The notes beneath the pieces were generated by a model. It did not search any database, was not told where the DNA came from, and worked only from the letters and a program-made list of their open reading frames with translations. From Candidatus Arcticimaribacter sp. (lineage in GTDB: Bacteria > Bacteroidota > Bacteroidia > Flavobacteriales > Flavobacteriaceae), in NCBI GenBank assembly GCA_011526265.1, contig WTJN01000009.1, forward strand, positions 1 through 37,628: 37,628 bases of DNA, read 5' to 3'. This document shows positions 32,632 through 37,628 of the stretch, in pieces. Made by a program: the position numbers and the translations under genes. Positions within the stretch are counted from its first letter, which is position 1, and each line of letters opens with the position of its first letter.

Positions 32632-33579
32632 ATGCTTACACGGCGACAAATTCGCATCAAGGTAATGCAGCATGTCTATGCGCATTACAATGGCAACCAG
32701 ATTTCACTCAGAGAGAGTGTCAAACAATATCAGGCCAGTTGTTACGACATGAAAATGCTGTATCTCACCTTGTTGGGATTACTCAAGTCGGTATGGGATT
32801 ACGCCGATGAACAAGCCACCATTCAAAAAAAGAAACGCAGGAGTGAAGCCCCGCTCAACCCACATTTCGATGAAATCGTTGCCCTCGAGCCTCTGCGATT
32901 GATTGCACAACACCCTTATCTCAAGCAACAACTGACCGATTTAAAAATCTCCATCTGGGAGTTGGAATTCAATTTTGTTCGTCAGCTTTTTGAACAAATC
33001 ATTGCATCTGAATCCTATGAAGCTTATCAGAAAGCGGAGACCAAGAGTTTCAAGCAGCAACAGAAACTTCTCATTACCCTCTTCAAAAATGTGGTTGCGC
33101 CCAATGAGCAGTTATACCTATATATCGAAGATCTGAGTATGCAGTGGGTTGATGATTTGCCCGTTGTAAACACCTATTTACTCAAACAGCTCAGAAAATT
33201 GAAAAGTGAAAACCTTTCTTCTTTGGGCTTTCCCAATAACGCCGAACGACTCGATGACATTGCTTTTGGGGAGCAACTGATTGAGAAAGTCTTGACCAAT
33301 GAAGAAGAATTACAAAAAGAATTTGAGGGGAAAACCCCCAATTGGGACCCGGAACGCATCGCATTGTTGGATAGCACGCTTATAAAAATTGCGATTGCCG
33401 AGTTGATTTACTTCGAGAATATCCCAACAAAAGTGACCATGAACGAGTACCTCGAGATTGCCAAAGAATACTCTACGCCAAAAAGTAATCAGTTTATCAA
33501 CGGGGTGTTGGATAGTTTGGTCAGGGAATACAAAGAAAACAATCGTTTACATAAAAAAGGACGTGGGCTAATTGAATAA
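32632..33579 (+). CDS. nusB: Transcription antitermination factor NusB, long Bacteroidota form
   Basis: A 315-residue protein, more than twice the length of E. coli NusB (139). It opens with LTRRQIRIKVMQHVYAHYNG. The NusB fold is recognised in the last ~110 residues: LLDSTLIKIAIAELIYFENIPTK and EYSTPKSNQFINGVLDSL (given in parts). NusB with NusE binds boxA RNA and supports rRNA transcription and maturation. The N-terminal half contains a further helical region typical of Bacteroidota NusB. ATG at 32632 is chosen over a TTG six bases upstream. It leads the nusB-DUF1573-yajC group. Confidence 0.93.
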   Translation: MLTRRQIRIKVMQHVYAHYNGNQISLRESVKQYQASCYDMKMLYLTLLGLLKSVWDYADEQATIQKKKRRSEAPLNPHFDEIVALEPLRLIAQHPYLKQQLTDLKISIWELEFNFVRQLFEQIIASESYEAYQKAETKSFKQQQKLLITLFKNVVAPNEQLYLYIEDLSMQWVDDLPVVNTYLLKQLRKLKSENLSSLGFPNNAERLDDIAFGEQLIEKVLTNEEELQKEFEGKTPNWDPERIALLDSTLIKIAIAELIYFENIPTKVTMNEYLEIAKEYSTPKSNQFINGVLDSLVREYKENNRLHKKGRGLIE

Positions 33580-33621
33580 AAATATGTAATTTGAGGCCTG
33601 AAAAAAAATCACTTTAACGAC

Positions 33622-34134
33622 ATGAAAAAATATTTCATTTTATCCTTAGCTGCCCTTGCCTTGACATTTACGGCCTGTGGCGGTAACCCTGAAAAGAAAG
33701 AAGCTCCTGCTGCTGCGGCATCGGCCGTTGAAGCTTCAACAGCAAAAGCCGCTTCCAACTCACCCGTGATGACGTTTGACAAGTCGATCCATGACTTTGG
33801 CACCATCCAAGAAGGAGAGCGCGTGGAAACTTTGTTTACTTTCACCAACACTGGGAAATCAGACTTGGTTATTGTTGATGCCCGAGGAAGCTGTGGTTGT
33901 ACCGTGCCAGAGTATCCAAAAAACACGCCTATTGCTCCAGGAGAATCTGGTCAAATCCGCGTGAGTTTCGATTCGAGCAACAAACCCAATCTACAGCAGA
34001 AAACAGTAACGATCTCTGCCAACACCGAGTCTGGTCGCGAAACCATCCGTATCAAAGCCATGGTACAAGCTGACCCAGTGAAACAACAACAGCGTGACGC
34101 TGCTGCAGCGGCTCGTTTGCAACAAAATAAATAG
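33622..34134 (+). CDS. DUF1573 lipoprotein
   Basis: A 170-residue predicted lipoprotein: signal MKKYFILSLAALALTFTAC with the modified Cys at residue 19. An Ala-rich flexible linker (about 27-50) follows. The DUF1573 immunoglobulin-like domain (about 53-145) contains KSIHDFGTIQEGERVETLF, RGSCGCTVPEYPKNTPIAPG and VSFDSSNKPN. The C-terminal Gln/Ala-rich tail is low complexity. The function is unknown; the fold suggests an adhesive or structural role at the envelope. It is seven bases or less from yajC and 42 bases behind nusB, a common flavobacterial arrangement. Confidence 0.92.
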   Translation: MKKYFILSLAALALTFTACGGNPEKKEAPAAAASAVEASTAKAASNSPVMTFDKSIHDFGTIQEGERVETLFTFTNTGKSDLVIVDARGSCGCTVPEYPKNTPIAPGESGQIRVSFDSSNKPNLQQKTVTISANTESGRETIRIKAMVQADPVKQQQRDAAAAARLQQNK

Positions 34135-34140
34135 TTCTAA

Positions 34141-34419
34141 ATGGATCAACTTCCTTTTCTCTTGTTGATGCTGGTGGTGTTTGTATTTTTCATCATCTTG
34201 CCTCAACAACGTCGACAAAAAAAAGAACGCAATTTCATGAACGATCTCAAAAAAGGAGATCGCGTGATCACCAAAAGTGGCATGCATGGTAAAATTGCAG
34301 AATTGAATGAAAAGGACGATACCTGCGTGGTTGAAACCCTAGCAGGAAAAATCAAAATGGAACGCAGTGCTATATCTTTAGAATTGAGTGCTAAACTTGC
34401 TCCCAAGGCAAAGAAATAG
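34141..34419 (+). CDS. yajC: Preprotein translocase accessory subunit YajC
   Basis: A 92-residue single-span membrane protein (TM at residues 4-21, [18 protein letters not shown]) followed by [23 protein letters not shown] (in parts) and a small beta domain with [15 protein letters not shown], the YajC pattern. It associates with SecDF and SecYEG. A strong terminator follows at 34441-34472, so the nusB transcript ends here. Confidence 0.95.
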   Translation: MDQLPFLLLMLVVFVFFIILPQQRRQKKERNFMNDLKKGDRVITKSGMHGKIAELNEKDDTCVVETLAGKIKMERSAISLELSAKLAPKAKK

Positions 34420-34440
34420 CCATTTTTGATAACGATGTAA

Positions 34441-34473
34441 AAAAAAACCAACCCCACTGGGGTTGGTTTTTTT
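34441..34473 (+). terminator. Strong intrinsic terminator after yajC
   Basis: CCAACCCC (34448-34455) pairs with GGGGTTGG (34459-34466) across an ACT loop, extended by seven A-T pairs and ending in a run of seven T residues. The symmetry would let it work in both directions, but both neighbouring genes are rightward. Confidence 0.9.
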
Positions 34474-34496
34474 ATTTTTGCAACAAATCATTATTC

Positions 34497-35519
34497 ATGT
34501 ACCAACGGTTGATCAAGCCATTTCTTTTTCTATTCGACCCCGAAAAAGTGCATTATTTCACCTTTTCATTGATCAAGCTTTTGACGTCAATTCCCGGCGT
34601 CAATCTTTTGTTGAAATATTTGTATGTGGTTGAAGATCCAAAATTAGAGCGCGAAGTGTTTGGACTAAAGTTTCCCAACCCTGTAGGACTGGCCGCCGGA
34701 TTTGATAAAAACGCCGTGCTCTATAAAGAGCTTTCCCATTTTGGATTTGGGTTCATCGAAATTGGGACTTTAACGCCCAAAGGCCAGCCCGGAAATCCCA
34801 AAAAACGGTTGTATCGACTGAAAGAAGACCAAGCCATCATCAACCGAATGGGATTTAATAATAACGGCGTAGATGATGCGGTGAAACGTTTAAAAAAGAA
34901 CAAAAGTGTTTTGATTGGCGGAAACATTGGTAAAAATAAAGTAACCCCTAATGAAGAAGCGGTCAACGATTACATTTATTGTTTCAATGCTCTATTTGAT
35001 TACGTGGATTATTTTGTTGTTAACGTAAGTTCTCCCAACACTCCCAATTTACGCGCCTTACAAGACAAAGCACCGTTAACACATCTTTTGTCTACGCTGA
35101 AAAAATTAAATGATAAAAAAGAAAGTCCCAAGCCCATACTGTTAAAGATTGCACCAGATTTGAGCAATGATCAATTGCTTGACATCATTGATATCGTAAC
35201 TACAGTAAATATAGACGGCGTTATAGCGACCAATACAACTCTAAATAGAGAAGGACTTCAATCAACCCACAAAACGGAAGTCGGTGGTCTCAGTGGTAAA
35301 CCCCTGACCAAGCGCAGTACAGAAGTCATCCGTTTCTTGGTTAAAGAAAGCAACAATGCCTTCCCGATAATTGGAGTGGGTGGGATCCATACTCCCGAAG
35401 ATGCGCTGGAAAAACTCGATGCTGGTGCCGCTTTGGTGCAGCTCTACACCGGTTTTGTTTATGAGGGCCCTGCAGCGGTACGGAATATTAACCGCGCCTT
35501 ACTCAAACGTCACCATTGA
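34497..35519 (+). CDS. pyrD: Dihydroorotate dehydrogenase, class 2 (quinone)
   Basis: A 340-residue membrane-associated FMN enzyme oxidising dihydroorotate to orotate in pyrimidine synthesis. Class 2 features: an N-terminal amphipathic segment for quinone access (1-40), [62 protein letters not shown] with the catalytic Ser, [20 protein letters not shown] and [18 protein letters not shown] for FMN phosphate binding. A -7-like TATTTTTG (34473-34480) directly behind the yajC terminator may drive it. It is monocistronic. Confidence 0.96.
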   Translation: MYQRLIKPFLFLFDPEKVHYFTFSLIKLLTSIPGVNLLLKYLYVVEDPKLEREVFGLKFPNPVGLAAGFDKNAVLYKELSHFGFGFIEIGTLTPKGQPGNPKKRLYRLKEDQAIINRMGFNNNGVDDAVKRLKKNKSVLIGGNIGKNKVTPNEEAVNDYIYCFNALFDYVDYFVVNVSSPNTPNLRALQDKAPLTHLLSTLKKLNDKKESPKPILLKIAPDLSNDQLLDIIDIVTTVNIDGVIATNTTLNREGLQSTHKTEVGGLSGKPLTKRSTEVIRFLVKESNNAFPIIGVGGIHTPEDALEKLDAGAALVQLYTGFVYEGPAAVRNINRALLKRHH

Positions 35520-35612
35520 GTTCAGTAGCATTACAATGAGATGCATTGAACCCACCCATGCCATGGCGATGAAACGAAGTGACTGAAGCAATCTCTTATT
35601 TTTTTCTAAACA

Positions 35613-35644
35613 TAAAAAAATCCCTTTGGCCATGCCAAAGGGAT
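35613..35644 (-). terminator. Intrinsic terminator of the M42 peptidase gene
   Basis: An 11-pair stem (35620-35630 with 35634-35644, ATCCCTTTGGC / GCCAAAGGGAT) with a three-base loop is followed on the minus strand by seven T residues. It lies 28 bases beyond the M42 stop. On the plus strand no T run follows, so it does not obviously terminate pyrD. The rest of 35520-35672 holds no gene I can support. Confidence 0.85.
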
Positions 35645-35672
35645 GTCATTGGAAAAACCCGCAGTCTTGTAT

Positions 35673-36752
35673 TTAGTCGAAATAACTAAAGGAATCGTCG
35701 GATTTTATGGTTAAAAGTGTTTCGTAAATCAACCGAATAACATTCTCCACATCTTCTCTTTGCACCATTTCTACAGTAGTATGCATATACCGCAAAGGCA
35801 ATGAAATAAGCGCTGATGCGACTCCGCCGTTGCTATACGCAAAAGCATCGGTATCGGTGCCCGTAAAGCGCGAAGAGGCTAGGCGTTGAAAAGGAATGTC
35901 GTTGGCTTCGGCCGTTTCGATGATGCGTTCACGCAATTTGTTGTGCACCGCAGGGGCATACGAAATGACTGGGCCTGCACCCATTTTGGTAAACCCTTGT
36001 TCTTTTTTATTGATCATAGGGGTCGTGGTGTCGTGGCATACATCGGTAACAATGGCCAAATCGGGTTGTAATCGCTCTGTAATCATCTCCGCACCACGAA
36101 GCCCTACTTCTTCCTGAACAGAATTGGTTATGTATAGACCAAACGGCAGATCGATATTGTTTTCCTTCAGCAGTCGGGCTACTTGAGCAATCATAAAACC
36201 TCCTGCTCGGTTGTCGATGGCGCGGCACACAAATTTATTGTTATTCAATACCTGGAATTGATCCGGATAGGTGATCACACAACCAACATGCACACCCAAG
36301 GCTTCGACACCGGCTTTGTCTTCGGCGCCAACATCGATAAAGATATTGTCGAGTTTAGGTGTTTCTTCTTTGCCCGATTTGCGCGTGTGGATGGCTGGCC
36401 AACCAAAAACCCCTTTTACAATTCCTTTTTTTGTATGAATATTGACCCATTTCGAAGGAGCGATCTGATGATCGGACCCCCCATTGCGAATCACATAAAT
36501 CAGCCCATCGTCCGTAATATAATTGACATACCAGGAAATCTCGTCAGAATGCCCTTCAATCACCACCTTAAAAGGGGCTTCGGGATTGATAACGCCAACG
36601 GCTGTTCCATAGGTGTCGGTAATGAAAGTGTCCACATAAGGGCCGAGATAATCCATCCAGAGTTTTTGTCCTTCGGCTTCATAGCCCGTTGGAGAGGCGT
36701 TATTCAAATAATTTTCTAAAAAGGCAATCGCGTTTTGATCCAGTATGCTCAT
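35673..36752 (-). CDS. M42 family aminopeptidase (TET/FrvX-like)
   Basis: A 359-residue cytosolic dinuclear metallopeptidase that forms large TET-type dodecamers in studied relatives. The metal and catalytic residues appear in order: His in EGHSDEISW, bridging Asp in RAIDNRAGG, the Glu pair in SVQEEVGLRGAE, Asp in VTDVCHDTT and a terminal His in LRYMHTTVEMV. The N terminus NASPTGYEAEG is also typical. It trims short peptides. Its end lies upstream of a strong terminator, and it is divergent from the DUF4294 gene with an 80-base gap. Confidence 0.95.
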   Translation of the reverse strand: MSILDQNAIAFLENYLNNASPTGYEAEGQKLWMDYLGPYVDTFITDTYGTAVGVINPEAPFKVVIEGHSDEISWYVNYITDDGLIYVIRNGGSDHQIAPSKWVNIHTKKGIVKGVFGWPAIHTRKSGKEETPKLDNIFIDVGAEDKAGVEALGVHVGCVITYPDQFQVLNNNKFVCRAIDNRAGGFMIAQVARLLKENNIDLPFGLYITNSVQEEVGLRGAEMITERLQPDLAIVTDVCHDTTTPMINKKEQGFTKMGAGPVISYAPAVHNKLRERIIETAEANDIPFQRLASSRFTGTDTDAFAYSNGGVASALISLPLRYMHTTVEMVQREDVENVIRLIYETLLTIKSDDSFSYFD

Positions 36753-36820
36753 AAGAATTTTTTAAAGTTCGAATTTACGATTATCTCTTTAATTTTTATG
36801 GATAGACGCCTTTGAACTTT

Positions 36821-36828
36821 TACCTTTG
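36821..36828 (+). promoter_or_regulatory. -7 element (TACCTTTG) almost touching the DUF4294 start
   Basis: TACCTTTG fits TAnnTTTG and ends four bases before ATG 36833. With a start site a few bases downstream of this element, the mRNA would be leaderless or nearly so. No TTG lies at the -33 distance. Confidence 0.5.
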
Positions 36829-36832
36829 CACC

Positions 36833-37492
36833 ATGCGACGTTTTGGGCTTTTTTGCTGTTTTTTTGTTACTGCTTTTTTAAGCCGGTCACAGGTCAATCA
36901 AGAGTCATCTCTTTTTTTGGTCGAGGGCGACTCGCTACCGGATTATGTTATTCCCCTGAAAGAGGTTGTTGTTTTTCAGCCCTTAAAATTCAAGGATCAA
37001 GAATCCCTTAAGCGATATATTTTACTGCGCCGTCGTGTTTTTCGCGTCTATCCCTATGCAAAACTAGCGGCAGACCGCCTACAAGTACTGAACGAAAGAC
37101 TCAGTAATATTGAAAGCAAAAGTGGCCGAAAAAAATACCTTAAGCGGTTGGAAAAATTCATCTACGGAGAATTTGAAGAAGAGCTCAAGAAACTGTCCAA
37201 ATCCCAGGGCCGTATTCTCATCCGTTTGGTGCACCGGCAAACGGGGAGCACAACCTTTGATTTGGTCAAAGATTTACGCAATGGGTGGCGTGCTTTTGTC
37301 TATCAAACCACCGCATCTCTTTTCAAGCTCTCGTTGAAGACAGAATATAATCCTGAAGAAATTCTAGAAGACTATCTTATCGAAGACATCTTACAACGTG
37401 CTTTTGCAGACGGATATTTGGAAGAACAACCCGCAGCCATCGATTACGACCTCGATGCCCTGTATGGCGTTTGGAACAAAAAGAGGAAATAA
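36833..37492 (+). CDS. DUF4294 domain protein, exported
   Basis: A 219-residue protein with a hydrophobic signal (RFGLFCCFFVTAFLSRSQ) and a DUF4294 domain: YILLRRRVFRVYPYAKLAAD, LVHRQTGSTTFDLVKDLRNG and EYNPEEILEDYLIEDILQRA (given in parts). The domain is basic and helical in its centre, then turns acidic. The family is nearly confined to Bacteroidota and has no assigned function; a periplasmic or outer-membrane-linked role fits the signal peptide. ATG at 36833 is chosen; the upstream in-frame TTG at 36812 lies in the promoter. It commonly sits beside an M42 peptidase, as here. Confidence 0.92.
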   Translation: MRRFGLFCCFFVTAFLSRSQVNQESSLFLVEGDSLPDYVIPLKEVVVFQPLKFKDQESLKRYILLRRRVFRVYPYAKLAADRLQVLNERLSNIESKSGRKKYLKRLEKFIYGEFEEELKKLSKSQGRILIRLVHRQTGSTTFDLVKDLRNGWRAFVYQTTASLFKLSLKTEYNPEEILEDYLIEDILQRAFADGYLEEQPAAIDYDLDALYGVWNKKRK

Positions 37493-37597
37493 TTTTTTTT
37501 ATCGTCAAAATTTTTTATCTTGTTGGTTCCCAATAATTTTAACTAGTGAATAATTTTTTGACCCGATTTTCTTAAAAATAAATTTACAAAAGTGTTT

Positions 37598-37625
37598 TTG
37601 GTACGGAAAAAGGGTTTTATATTTG
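37598..37625 (+). promoter_or_regulatory. Consensus promoter at the window end (TTG, 17 bases, TATATTTG)
   Basis: TTG at 37598-37600 and TATATTTG at 37618-37625 are 17 bases apart, a full match to the Bacteroidota consensus. The transcript would start at the last bases of the window, so the gene or RNA it serves lies outside. The rest of 37493-37597 is AT-rich with no ORF or hairpin that I can support. Confidence 0.7.
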
Positions 37626-37628
37626 CAC

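Noticed and set aside
35499-35600. A 30-codon hydrophobic reading frame on the minus strand behind pyrD (TTG start, LQSLRFIAMAWVGSMHLIVML)
   Set aside because: It has only a TTG start, overlaps the end of pyrD by about 20 bases and shows no family resemblance. It could be a gene remnant but nothing supports it.
36183-36719. A 178-codon open frame on the plus strand opposite the M42 peptidase
   Set aside because: It is antisense to a gene with a complete set of metal ligands and has no recognisable domain or start context.
1-37628. Mobile elements, CRISPR arrays, toxin-antitoxin, restriction or phage-defence genes
   Set aside because: No transposase, integrase, direct-repeat array, nuclease-methylase pair or phage-like module was found. 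The island-like appearance of the sugar cluster is not matched by flanking repeats or a visible change in base composition.

Overview
The window is a dense, gene-rich stretch of chromosome from a member of the Bacteroidota, most likely Flavobacteriia. The evidence is the long (315-residue) NusB, a SecA of about 1,120 residues without the C-terminal zinc motif, a PUR-family (DUF3276) protein, a DUF4294 protein, the nusB-DUF1573-yajC string, a RecQ without zinc-binding cysteines, weak Shine-Dalgarno sequences, and Bacteroidota-type promoters (TTG, 17-19 bases, TAnnTTTG). I see no tRNA, rRNA, CRISPR, phage, insertion sequence or integrase. It reads as ordinary core chromosome rather than a genomic island. 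Genus and species cannot be told from the sequence alone.

Layout. Bases 1-134 hold the possible last codons of an upstream gene, a consensus promoter and a small hairpin. From 198 to 5758 six genes run rightward and touch or overlap: an MscS channel, a DNA-binding-domain-less NtrC-type regulator, a secreted M28 peptidase, a MATE exporter, a 74-residue unknown and a PAP2 phosphatase. From 14230 leftward to 5755 ten genes are packed with gaps of 0-29 bases: a membrane hydroxylase of the sterol desaturase family, a glycosyltransferase, a Cof-type HAD phosphatase, an MFS carrier, a cytosolic trehalase, a secreted PIG-L deacetylase, DUF1272, a VOC protein, a frameshifted TfoX-N gene and MsrA. Behind them lie secA, a DUF2795 gene with its own promoter and terminator, a cobalamin adenosyltransferase with a tiny membrane-protein ORF in front, and lnt.

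Bases 20390-25321 carry pssA rightward, lptB, an AhpD-like protein and tatC leftward, and recQ rightward. Bases 25404-27749 carry a cyclophilin-FKBP fusion, a thioredoxin-like protein, an Mpo1-like protein and a CsaA-like tRNA-binding protein. Then come an M14 carboxypeptidase, a PUR-family protein and an ABC exporter (leftward), nusB-DUF1573-yajC and pyrD (rightward), an M42 aminopeptidase (leftward) and a DUF4294 protein. The last bases are a consensus promoter for a gene beyond the window.

Functionally the region is biased to the cell envelope: protein export (SecA, YajC, TatC), lipoprotein maturation (Lnt), LPS export (LptB), phospholipid synthesis (PssA, PAP2), lipid oxidation (hydroxylase, Mpo1-like) and secreted peptidases. 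A trehalase with an adjacent MFS carrier suggests uptake and hydrolysis of a disaccharide. I found no convincing undescribed multi-gene system. The most useful oddities are the TfoX-N gene split exactly at an A8 run, the HTH-less sigma-54 activator with GSFTSA in place of GAFTGA beside a mechanosensitive channel, cysteine loss in RecQ, an ABC exporter with Asp at the catalytic Glu position, and apparent synteny breaks (no kdsD between recQ and tatC, no YbbR/coaE after yajC).
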